From the NCBI GenBank assembly GCA_003427395.1, contig BFEA01000180.1, positions 837,884 through 859,912 of the forward strand: a DNA stretch of 22,029 nt, in the 5' to 3' direction. Of the stretch, positions 8,450-17,709 are shown one piece after another. The notes beneath the pieces are model-generated. The model worked only from the letters and a program-made list of their open reading frames with translations. It searched no databases and had not been told where the DNA came from. How positions within the stretch are numbered: the first letter of the stretch is position 1; the number at the start of each line of letters is the position of its first letter. This stretch comes from Chara braunii. Taxonomy: Eukaryota; Streptophyta; Charophyceae; Charales; Characeae. A program made the translations under genes and the position numbers.

Positions 8450-9012
8450 ATTAGTTTTGATTGATTGATTGATTAGAGCATACTAATTAGCCCCCAAAAT
8501 CGTGATTTTGACCTAACTGCCGAAAATCAAAATTTTTTTCTCTTCGTGGATTTTGTTTTCCCACTATTTCTGTTGTGGAAAATCGCAATAGCGTAACACC
8601 TGAAATTTCCGTTTTCGTTCTTCTGAAAATTCAAAATTTCGATGTCGGAAATCCAGAGTATTTTTTCCAAAAATTTCGATTTCCTTTTGCAATTTCTCGT
8701 TATTTGGAAATCCGGAATATTTTTTAATTTTCGAAATTTGTTTTTCGAGATGTGAAAATGGTACAGGAAATACCTCTTGCAGTTATCATTTTCCAAACTG
8801 CGCGTACTCTCATCTGAGTAATTCCGAATATTTTTTGTATTTTATTTTTGGAATTCTTTTATCGGATAATCATGTGCAGTCTGAAAGTTTAAATTTTTTT
8901 CCTCATTAGTAATTACACACTAGGGGGAATTGGGAGGCCTACTGAACTTGCAAACGAGTATTTTTTTTCTTTCTCTCAATTTTTTTGCAAAGTTCAAACT
9001 TTCCTTTTTTGA
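8450..9012 (+). other. AT-rich leader without genes
   Basis: This stretch is much richer in A and T than its neighbours. It opens with a TGAT tetranucleotide run (about 8457-8475) and contains repeated poly-T ends. The motif ATCCRGARTATTTTTT occurs at 8651 and 8710, and a shorter form at 8821. An open frame on the - strand (8527-8796) is Lys/Asn-rich and has no family features. I see no gene. Confidence 0.6.
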
Positions 9013-9129
9013 TTAGTGGCTGCTTATCTGGGCGATTTATCCCACGCACCCCTCCCTACCTATGTTGTTGCCCCTTTTGGTCTTCCCTATCTGTCTCCGG
9101 GTACCCCCTGCGGCGGCATTGGTGAGTTG

Positions 9130-9181
9130 CCACGTCAGCAGGCCATGTCAGCAGACCACGTCAGCTGGCCACTTCAGGCGG
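9130..9181 (+). repeat. Four copies of a 13-bp CCACGTCAGC repeat
   Basis: CCACGTCAGC, CCATGTCAGC, CCACGTCAGC and CCACTTCAGG start at 9130, 9143, 9156 and 9169, exactly 13 bp apart. The reverse complement TGACGTGG of the first and third copies is the plant G/C-hybrid box bound by bZIP factors. Two related CACGTTAGCAG copies follow at about 9205 and 9247. The array sits in the leader about 120 bp before gag of element 2. Confidence 0.75.
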
Positions 9182-9299
9182 ACACATCTTCTGACAGCCG
9201 CGTCACGTTAGCAGCCGAGCAGTGCCATGCAGCAGCAGGGAGTGCCACGTTAGCAGTCCTCCGCCCTGGTCGATGCTCACGCGCTTACAAACAGCCAGC

Positions 9300-10915
9300 A
9301 TGGATCAGAAGTCCGGGGAAATGGCCGAGACCTATGAGGCCCGGATGCCGGCTTTGATTACCTAAGCCAAGAAACGGGCGGATGAGGTAGCATCCACAGA
9401 GAAAAAGAAGGCAGAGGACGCCGAAAAGGCACGTTTATTGGCAATCAAACAGCAGCGCCAGCAAGACGAGGCAGCAGCAAGAGCTGCCGATGAAGAACGA
9501 AGTCAACGACACGAGAAGATATTCAACGGAGAGAGAGCCTTGCTCACAATGGCAGCGGACTGGTGAGCCGAGGCCGAGAATGGTAAGATGGAAGAGAGTG
9601 AAAGCAAGATCGCTCTACTCCTCTCCCATTTCATGGATCTCCTAGCAACGTGCGTTGCACAGCAGGAGGATATCCATAGCCTCCACGACGCGGTTCAGAC
9701 GAACAATCAGGCGTTTGACCAAGTCAACAGCCACCTCCAGCAGCTGGAGCAACGACCCGTCACCGCCCCCGATGCTAGCTCCTCCAACACCTCCGATTGC
9801 CTCAATGCATTGGAGATCGATGTCGGAACCCTCAAGGACGACGCGCAGCTACAACAAACCACCACGCAACAACTGGAGCAGCAGATCTTTGCCGCCGCCA
9901 CCAACCCGAGTTCGGCACCGCGTGAGACCACTCCAAAGTTCGATGGGCAGGAGATCTTTTGCGATTTGACGAAGACGGACCTGATTCTGTGGTTCCGCAA
10001 GTTCGAGCTCAAGTTGCAGCTACACCACGTCAGCGAGGACAGGCATCACGTGTAGTTATAGTCCCGGTCGGGCGCGCGCCAAGCATGGTTGGACAATATC
10101 TTGCCCAAGTACGGGATGGTAGCTGCCGACTTGTACACCAAGATCAACTGGGATGATCTAAAGGCAGCGTGGCATAAGCGGTTCCAAGTAGAGCCGTCGA
10201 AGATCAAGGCAATGGACAAATTGACGACCTTCGAACAAGTCATGTTGCTGAGTGTTGATTTGATTGTCGAGTACCAACGCCGACATTCGTCCCAAACATT
10301 GAGATGGGCTTCAAGGCCGTCAAACGCTACTTCATCACGAGGTCGTGTCCGGCGTTGGGCAACGCCTTGACTCACCTCGAGGACACCCTGACGACAACGG
10401 CGGAGCTCTTCGACAAGGCCGCGCATATAATTGTCACGAACAAGGAGGCTAAAAACCTCAACCGTTCGTCTGCGGCAGGCCCGAGCAGAGATCACCATCG
10501 GTTGAAAGTGGCCATGGGCGAGGCGCCAACGCCAACTGACCCTTCTAGCAAGGCCGTGTCTAGCAATGAAAGGGACAAACTCGCAGCCACCCGGGATGGT
10601 AGCCGCCCCCGCAAAGCCCGAGGATGAGGCAAGACGAAGACAAACACTGCATCTATTCCCGGGCCCGACACAGCAGCTCCAGCCCCATGGTGCCACTATG
10701 GTCTCTCCGAACGTGTGTACAAGCTATGCACGAGATTCCGCTATTGTCTGTGGTGTAACAGTGATCTCCACGACATAGTGGGCTGCCCGTCGAAAGGCAA
10801 GGGCAAATTGGAAAACCGAGCACCGTCGGGAGTGAATCGACGACACTCTCGACGCGGAACCGGTCGCTTCGTGGGTGATCGCCCTTCTATTCAAGGCACA
10901 TGCGGAAGTCGATAG
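9300..10915 (+). pseudogene. gag: Element 2 gag polyprotein (broken)
   Basis: The ATG at 9300 begins MDQKSGEMAETYEARMP and the frame is interrupted by TAA 9363-9365 and TGA 9564-9566. The N terminus is an Ala/Glu/Lys coiled coil (to about 9560). A second coiled coil, rich in Gln, is at 9588-9900. The Ty3-type core starts at KFDGQEIF (about 9937) and continues past stops at 10053-10058 through RQAWLDNILPKYG to FQVEPSKIKAMDKL. Frame changes lie near 10280 and around 10600-10715. A CCHC knuckle, C-x2-C-x4-H-x4-C, is complete at 10745-10786 (CLWCNSDLHDIVGC). It differs from gag of element 1 in sequence and length, so the two are separate families. Confidence 0.85.
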
Positions 10916-10996
10916 TCCTCTTCTTCTATATTCTTATGAGGACTATGTTGCCCGACTCGTTCCTACGCTGGGTACTCGTGCTCAAAGACAAGACGT

Positions 10997-11816
10997 GTGT
11001 ATGACATCTTCTCCATCCGACAGTGGCGACTTATAGTCTTCAAGTGGTTCTTCACGGGATTCGGCAAGCGAGTTCAACATAGGTCTTGGGCCTGCTCACG
11101 TCAGAGGATTTCGCATGGCTTCTTCTCCCGACCACCGACCACTTGCCGGGACCGCAATGCGCAACATTATGCGCTCATTTTCACTAGTATCTATCCTTGT
11201 ATGCACCACCAACTTCGCACTTCGCCGATGGAGGACGAAGCTGCGGTGGGGGACATCCTTGCGTATGTTACCAAGGTGGCCCACGAGTTTCGCAAGCAGC
11301 GGTACGATGACAACAACGCACCGCTCCTCTATGTCCGCATCCAAGTTGGGCAAGCGTCCTGCAACGTTTTGTTGGATAGTGGCGCGACTCGCAATTTCAT
11401 GAGCCAAGCCTGTATGCAAAGGGCTGGCCTTGGCGCACAAGTTTGGAGGAATGCAAACCCGACGACGACCAAGTTGGCGGACGAAAGGACGCAATAACTT
11501 ATCGACCGCTACATCGAGGCCGTACCGATGTATTTCGNACCTCATGCATGCGAACCGGTGGGTGACGTTCAACATTTTGAACACGAACTTCGACATTATT
11601 TTGGGAATGCCTTGGCTTGCAAGTGCAGATCACACGGTCAACTTCCACCGGCGGACTCTTACCGTTCAGGACGCCTTGGGCGCCGAAGTGTCGTGTACTA
11701 TTCCTCTTCTGCACCCTTCGATCCGGTGCCAAGTGGTGACGACCAAGTCGTTCTGGTCTACTTGTGCTTATGAGCTGCCCGACAATGTCGAGTGCATTGG
11801 TCCAGCACCGCACTAA
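10997..11816 (+). pseudogene. pol: Element 2 aspartic protease region (broken)
   Basis: After a poorly conserved linker, the frame carries LLDSGATRNFMSQ with the catalytic Asp intact at 11375-11377, unlike element 1. A TAA at 11495-11497 (CAA to TAA would explain it) stops the frame just before LIDRYIEAVP. A small insertion near 11560 shifts the frame. The next frame has FDIILGMPWLASADHTVNF, the usual end of this protease, then stops at 11814-11816. An ambiguous base N at 11538 falls in a codon read as G-N-A. Beyond 11816 the expected linker and first half of reverse transcriptase are not found. Confidence 0.85.
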
Positions 11817-12250
11817 ACGGGGCGGGACCCTCCCGACCGCGTCGCACAGGAGTTGGTCTATTCCTCATCGCGATACTCATGGAGCTTCAACAAGCCGCTC
11901 CGGATGAGTGTGCCAACCATACCTCTCACGAGCCCCTACAACAAGATAGGGCCTACGCAGGGCACGGCGTACCTCCACCTTACGGGAACTCGCACCTCCC
12001 TTCGGTGGACGTATCCCCGTCGAGCTACCAGTCCACATTACGAAAGCTAATCAGCGGTAATCGCAGAGGTGGACCAACCAAGGGCGTTTCTCGTTCGTTG
12101 TATCATAGGGGTTACGCGAGGTTCTATGCCTCTATCGGACCCGCACGCGAACCGACGCCTTGGGGGGCGGAGGTCCTAAGCGCGACCCGTCGTCGGTCGA
12201 CTAGGACGCTTGCCATACACCACGCGTACACCACTCTAAGAACATAAAAA
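11817..12250. other. Unassigned sequence after element 2 protease
   Basis: Several open frames overlap here (for example 11792-12247 on +, 12124-12672 on -) but none has a recognisable domain. The DNA keeps the GC-rich look of element 2, so it may be diverged linker or a different insertion. No reverse-transcriptase finger or palm motifs occur. Confidence 0.4.
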
Positions 12251-12255
12251 TTAGA

Positions 12256-12275
12256 ACACACACACACACACGCAC
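12256..12275. repeat. (CA)n microsatellite
   Basis: An ACACAC run of about nine units ending in CGCAC. It marks the change from GC-rich retroelement-like DNA to a mixed non-coding segment (12280-13744) in which I see no gene. Confidence 0.95.
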
Positions 12276-12509
12276 AAAATGAGACAAACAAAACAAAGCA
12301 TACAATCCTAATTCCTTCAGTAGTCATCCCATAACTTCCCGATGCAGAAATCAGATAGGCGACGCGTGCGAGACTTAGTATAAAACCGCGCGGACGCAGA
12401 GTCTTCCCATATCGAGTAGCAATGCATGAATATGCAAGCAGTCGCAATGATGGTGTAGTATGTAGTGCGCATAACCAAGCGGTCCTTCGTGAATCTGAGT
12501 ATCGCTTAT

Positions 12510-12628
12510 GACACTCAGGTGTCAAACTCAAAGTATCGTGAAGGTGAACCTCTTCACGATAGTGCACGGTTGAAGGAACAGCCGTGCGGCCTCCGCGACA
12601 CCTTCGGCCTTTAGGCTGACTGTCGCGG
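12510..12628 (+). other. Cluster of three hairpins
   Basis: GACAC-TCAG-GTGTC at 12510-12523 has a 5-bp stem. TATCGTGAAG and CTTCACGATA at 12534-12561 form a perfect 10-bp stem with an 8-nt loop. CCGCGACA (12593-12600) pairs with TGTCGCGG (12621-12628), enclosing a small inner GCC-TTTA-GGC stem. No gene overlaps. They could be structured RNA, remains of a transposon end, or chance in GC-rich DNA. Confidence 0.6.
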
Positions 12629-12998
12629 TGGGCAGGGCAAATAGGCTCTGCGCGGGGGGTGATCCCTTCCATGCAGAGTTTAGGACTTGGGATGTCCTGG
12701 ACAAGGACCTCGAATCCAGGCCCAGGACCAACCTCCGACTAAGAAATCTTTTTAAGAAGCATACAACAAATAAAGGGGGGTTCCCTTCCTTTCTCAATCT
12801 CGACCCCACTTTAACCTTTAAGCGTGGGCCCTTAGGCCACGCGGACACCCAAACATAGGTATGTGCGTAAATATATATATATATATATATTGGGGAATAG
12901 GTATATGATGATCACTTCTCAAAATCATAGTGGGACTCCTCACAGCCACATATATGTGATCGCAAGCAGTCAAATCCAAGGCCTGAATCACAGAACAT
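12629..12998. repeat. Non-coding stretch with (TA)n microsatellite
   Basis: A TA run of about 11 units spans 12869-12891. Upstream there is a GC-rich tract with the imperfect palindrome CGTGGGCCCTTAGGCCACG (about 12824-12842). No coding signal is seen. Confidence 0.85.
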
Positions 12999-13068
12999 AC
13001 CTGCAATCGTATCAAAGAGTCAACCAAAAATCCACCTGCAATCGTATCAAAGAGTCAACCAAAAATCC
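12999..13068. repeat. Perfect 35-bp tandem duplication
   Basis: The unit starting ACCTGCAATCGTATC occurs twice, at 12999-13033 and 13034-13068, with no difference. Perfect identity suggests a recent duplication, or an assembly artefact. The surrounding 13069-13744 is AT-rich and without a recognisable gene. Confidence 0.9.
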
Positions 13069-13316
13069 ACACATTATCCAGAGTCAACTTCAACCATTTC
13101 TCTATATTCATACCCCTCGCTTTAGCCATGCAAGCCCCATCCTTTGTTCAACCTTTCATAATTAAATACTTAGTACTTTTGATAAATGACCATTCAAATA
13201 AAAGTCCGGGTGAAATCCTTAATAAAACAAAAAAAAACACCATGGCTAAAGCTTTTTAGGTTGAGTATTGAGGATAAATTGGAGTTAAATCATAAACCGA
13301 CGAATCGGCAACTGAC

Positions 13317-13335
13317 CTGTTATCAGTGATAACAG
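13317..13335. other. 19-bp palindrome in AT-rich DNA
   Basis: CTGTTATCA and TGATAACAG flank a single G, giving perfect 9-bp arms. It could bind a dimeric protein or be chance. No gene start lies nearby. Confidence 0.6.
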
Positions 13336-13744
13336 AAGATGATCCTCTTGGGATCAAGCTGAATCTAGTCCAAATCTTGAATCAAACGATCAAGAGGGCT
13401 TGTAACACAAAACATATCAATATCCAGGCTAAACTCATAAGTGTATGGAGAATAAAGCTCCATAGCACATTCTCACCCAAGGTCCTCCTACAAGCTAAGC
13501 CTAGGCCTACCTCTAAGCCAATACCCAACGCAAAGGTAGGCCTTTGGTAGAATCTCCTCTATAGAGAGTGAATTGCCAAAATTGCCATTTGGCAAAAATA
13601 TAGTCTATCTCCTTTAAACTAAGAAAAATTTTGGCAGCGCTTCCCATAGGAAAGGTGCCTTCTCAGAATTTATACTAGCCCGAATATGAAAACATAAATA
13701 ATCCCTAACTCTGGAAAGTCAAATTTTGCCTAACTCCCTGAATA

Positions 13745-15224
13745 TAGTCTAGCTTCGCATTGTCAAGTCCATGTATGTTGTGATGTTCCGGTTCATACTT
13801 AGTTTCTCTCTCCTCCATGTGCAAGTGCCTTTCACTAGTTCTAGCTTCTCATTGTCAAGTTCATGTATGTTGTGATGTTCCGGTTCATACTTAGTTGATC
13901 ACCTCCATGTGCAAGTGTCTTTCACTAGTTCTAGCTTCTCATTATCAGGTTCATGTATGTTGTGATGTTTCGGTTCATACTTAGTTGATCTCTCCTCCAT
14001 GTGCAAGTGCCTTTCACTAGTTCTAGCTTCTCATTGTCAAGTTCATGTATGTTGTGATGTTCCGGTTCGTACTTAGTTGATCTCTCCTCCATGTGCATGT
14101 GCTTGTTCACTAGTGCAATCTTCTCATTGTCAAGTTTGTGTATGTTGTGATGTTCCGGTTCTTACTTAGTTGATATCTCCTCCATGTGCAAGCGCCTTTC
14201 ACTACTTCTTGCTTCTCATTGTCAAGTTCATGTATGTTGTGATTTTCCGGTTCATACTTAGTTGATCTTTCCTCCATGTGCATGTGTCCTTCACTAGTTC
14301 AATCTTCTCATTGTCAAGTTCATGCATGTTGTAGTGTTCCGGTTCATACTTAGTTGATCTTTCCTCCATGTGCACATGCCTTTCACTAGTTCAATTTTCT
14401 CATTGTCTAGTTCATGGGTTCCGGTTCGTACTCAGTTGATCTTTCCCCCATGTGAATGTGCTATTCATTAGTCCATTGTCAAGTTCATGTGTGTTGATCT
14501 TTCCTCCATGTGCATATGCCTTTCACTAGTTCAATCTCCTCATTGTCAAATTCATGTGTAGTGTAGTGTTCCGGTTCATACTTGGTTGATCTGTTCTACA
14601 TGTGCACGTACTTTTCACTAGTTCAACCTTCTCATTGTCAAGTTCATGTGTATTGTGATGTTCCGGTTCATACTTAGTTGACCTTTCCTCTATGTGCATG
14701 GGCTTTTCACTAGTTCAATCTTCTCATTGTCAAGTTCATGTATGTTGTGATGTTCCGGTTCATGCTTAGTTGGCTTTTCCTCTATGTGCATGTGCTTTTC
14801 GCTAGTTCAATCTCCTCATTGTCAAAATCATGTGTGTTGTAGTGTTCCGGTTCATACTTGGTTGATCTCTCCTCCATGCGCATGTGTTTTTCACTAGTTC
14901 AACCTTCTCATTGTCGAGTTCATGAGTGTTGTGATGTTCCCATTCGTGCTTAGTTGATGGACCTTTCACTAGTTCAATCTTCCCATTGTCAAGTACATGC
15001 GTGGTGTAGTGTTCCGGTCCATACTTGGTTGATTTTTCCTTTATGTGCATGTGCTTTTCACTAGTTCAATCTCCTCATTGTCAAATTCATGTGTAGTGTA
15101 GTGTTTTGGTTCATACTTGGTTGATCCTTTTTACATGTGCACGTACTTTCCACTAGTTCAACCTTCTCATTGTCAAGTTCATGTGTGTTGTGATGTCCCG
15201 GTTCACACTTAGTTGATCTTTTAC
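13745..15224. repeat. 92-bp satellite array, about 17 copies
   Basis: The landmark CATTGTC (or a one-base variant) starts at 13758, 13850, 13940, 14032, 14125, 14217, 14309, 14401, 14474, 14541, 14633, 14725, 14817, 14909, 14984, 15076 and 15168. Most steps are 90-93 bp; three are shortened to 73, 67 and 75 bp. Each unit also has TTCCGGTTCATACTTAGT and CTCCATGTGCA. Because 92 is not a multiple of 3, any frame changes every copy; - strand open frames (14802-15050, 15061-15342) are by-products. The copies at 14541-14633 and 15076-15168 share private variants (TGTGTAGTGTAGTGTT, CACGTACTTT), showing a higher-order duplication. The array stops where the element 2 reverse transcriptase begins. Confidence 0.95.
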
Positions 15225-16124
15225 TATGCGATGTTGGACCGGTTCGTGCTACTCTACTTCGACGACATTCTCGTCTATAGTTGGATTTTCGAGGATCATC
15301 TTGAGCACCTTCGACGAGTATTGGAGACGCTCCGCCGCGCAAAGTACAAAGCCAGCCGCGACAAGTGCGAATTTGTCCGGCAAGAGCTGGAATACTTGGG
15401 CCATTTTGTCAGACCGGAGGGCATCAGTCCGTGGTCAGACAAGATTCAAGCCATCCAAGAGTGGTCGGAGCCGCGGAACGTCACGGATATTCGTTCGTTC
15501 CTTGGCCTTGCTGGCTACTACCAACGTTTTATCAAGGGATACTCGAAGATCGCGGCCCACTTGACCAAGCTTCAATGCGAGGATCGACCGTTTGACTTTG
15601 GAGAGGATGCGTGGGAATCATTTTTGGCTCTCAAAGTCGCGCTATTATCTGTGGAGGTCTTGCACATATATGATCCGCTATTGCCAACGCACGTCACTAC
15701 GGATGCGTCCGGCTATGGCATTGGTGCCGTCCTCGAACAACACGATGGCGTGGACTGGCACCTGGTCGAGTACTTTAGCAAGAAAGTGCTCGTCGTGCAC
15801 TCCATTGATGATGCACACAAGGAGCTCCTAGCCTTCGTCCACGCGCTCAAGCGGTGGCGAGACTTCCTCCTTGGTCGAAGTCAATTCCGATGGGTAACGG
15901 ACAACAATCCGCTGGTCTTCTACAAGACCCAAGACACCGTCAATAGCACCATCGCCCGTTGGATGACTTTCATCAACCAATGCGACTTCTTTCTCGATCA
16001 CATTCCGGGGAAGTCCAACCGTTTTGCGGATGCTCTTTCATGGCGTCCGGATCATTGTACCACAGTCTATTCGACCTTCGAGATCGACGACGACCTGCGG
16101 GACAGCTTCATCCGCGGCTACTAA
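15225..16124 (+). pseudogene. pol: Element 2 reverse transcriptase (second half) and RNase H
   Basis: Recognisable sequence starts at about 15231 with MLDRFVLLYFDDILVYS; the catalytic YFDD is at 15255-15266. The fingers and the first catalytic Asp of the palm are absent, so no polymerase activity is possible. The frame continues through the thumb and connection (YLGHF, then SFLGLAGYYQRFIKGYS) to RNase H. There the acidic residues D (T-D-A-S, 15702-15704), E (K-E-L-L-A-F) and D (V-T-D-N-N) are all present. It stops at TAA 16122-16124, where CAA to TAA would explain the change. The first six codons from 15213 belong to the satellite, not to the enzyme. Confidence 0.93.
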
Positions 16125-17494
16125 GGCGACCCCAAGTTTCGCGACAAGTATGCGAATTGCTCCTCTCCTAATCCGGCGCCTTCTCACTACCGGATCCAAG
16201 AGGGGTACTTGCTTGTCCACACGTGGGGGAAGGACCTTCTTTGCGTACCGAGTGACTCTCACTTGCATACACGGCTTCTTGGCGAGTTCCATGATGCTCC
16301 CGCCACCGGACACTTTGGAGTCGATCACACGATTGGCCGACTTCACGAGCGTTTTTGGTGGCCTGGCCTTCTCGGCGACGTCACATGCTATTGTGAGTCA
16401 TGCGAGGTTTGTCGACGCTGCAAATCCCGCAACCATCGTCCATACGACGAGTTGCGACCATTACCAGTACCCTTGCGCCGAAGGGAAGCGATTGCCATGG
16501 ACATTACGGACCGTTCCCCAAGCACAAGACAGGTGTGGATGGGATTCTCACGATGGTCGACCAACTCACGAAGTTCGCCATGTTTTTGCCTTGCCGCTAG
16601 CATGCCAAGGCACCGGAGTTGGCCGAGGTTCTTTACGCCGGTTGGATTCGAACCAAGGGTTACCCCAAGGAAATCATCTGCGACCGCGACACTCGGTTCA
16701 TGTCCGATTTTTGGTTGGCGCTCATCAAACGAGGGGGCTCATCTCTCAAGCAGAGTTCGGCTCGCCACCCCCAAACCGATGGCCAAACGCAGAGGGCGCA
16801 TCAAATCGCACAGGTCCTCCTTCGCACTCTCATCCGTCCCGACCAAAAGGATTGGGTTGAGCGGTTGCCGGATGTCGAGTTGGCATACAACTCGTCGATC
16901 GACCCGACTATCGGGATGTCGCCCTTCGGGTTCGAGCACGGCTCGCCGATCACTTCCCCGTTGAACACAATCATTCCATGAGCGGCCAAGAGCGACAACC
17001 ATCTTTTTTTCTTGCGTCGGATGCAAGAGCTACTTGTCAAGGCACGCGACCAGATGGCTAAGACGCAACAACGCATGAGCCAACAGACCATTCGGCAACG
17101 TCTTCCTTGCCCATTCCCCGCCGGTGATCTTGTTTGGGTTTGCGTCGCGGAGTTCAGCCTTGAACAAGATATCTCTCGCAAGCTCCTCCCGAAATGGATG
17201 GGGCCCTGGTCGATCGTGGCACCCACTGGGGATGCACCTGAAGGACCTTCCTTCATCATTCAGCTGCCCGCCCTCTTGCTCGTGTACCCGGTCTTTTATT
17301 GCTCCAACTTGACTCTTTACACGCCAACGGAACACGACGATTTCCTCGGGCGACGATTGCAAGACCCACCTTCTATGGATGCCGCAGCGCAAGCTCTCGG
17401 TCCTTCTTGTTATACCACACTTCAGGTGCTGGGCGCTGATGGCCCGACAACCTTCGCAAGGCACGCTCCAGCTGCCTCCCCGGTGGAGTGTTGA
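16125..17494 (+). pseudogene. pol: Element 2 integrase (broken, catalytic Glu changed)
   Basis: The frame resumes after TAA 16122. The HHCC zinc domain is at about 16287-16430 (FHDAPATGHFG ... CESCEVCRRC). The first catalytic Asp is in AMDIT (about 16494-16508). One G appears to be missing near 16514, shifting the frame to GPFPKHKTGVDGIL. A TAG (16598-16600) interrupts before HAKAPELAEVLYAGW. The second Asp is in CDRDTRFMSDFW. The third residue, Glu in G-Q-T-E-R, is Gln here (codon CAG at 16790-16792). TGA 16979-16981 breaks the frame again, then the GPY/F-type LLPKWMGPWSIV follows (about 17186-17222). Similarity fades after QDPPSMD near 17377 and no chromodomain is seen. The frame ends at 17492-17494. 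Confidence 0.9.
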
Positions 17495-17600
17495 AGTGTC
17501 AGTTGTTCGTGCATATATCTATGTGCGCAAGGCCTTCCTCCTGGTCCATTGCATTGTCCACCTCGTCATTGCGCAACCACCTTCCTCGCCATGGTCGTCG

Positions 17601-17709
17601 TCCTCTGACTCGTCTTCCTTGTCCGACGCGTCATTCCCGCCACTCGGCGTCCTCTGACTCGTCTTCCTTGTCCGACGCGTCCTCTGACTGTTCTTCCTTG
17701 TCCGACGCG
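17601..17709 (-). repeat. 30-bp minisatellite in the hAT acidic tail
   Basis: Three copies of a 30-bp unit starting TCCTCTGACTCGTC lie at 17601-17630, 17650-17679 and 17680-17709. A 19-bp spacer separates the first two. Read on the - strand they encode DASDKEDESE-like acidic decapeptides. The 49-bp step between the first two copies breaks the frame, so the protein stops within the spacer (TGA at 17631-17633) and the outermost copy is untranslated. Confidence 0.88.

Noticed and set aside
8527-8796. 89-residue - strand open frame in the AT-rich leader
   Set aside because: Its Lys/Asn/Phe-rich composition simply reflects the poly-T and poly-A content; no family features.
12124-12672. 182-residue open frame on the - strand
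   Set aside because: No domain, Cys/Val-rich low-complexity part over the CA repeat, and it crosses the hairpin cluster; probably non-coding.
13745-15224. CRISPR-like regular repeats
   Set aside because: Units are head to tail with no unique spacers, diverge from each other, and the genome is eukaryotic. It is a satellite.
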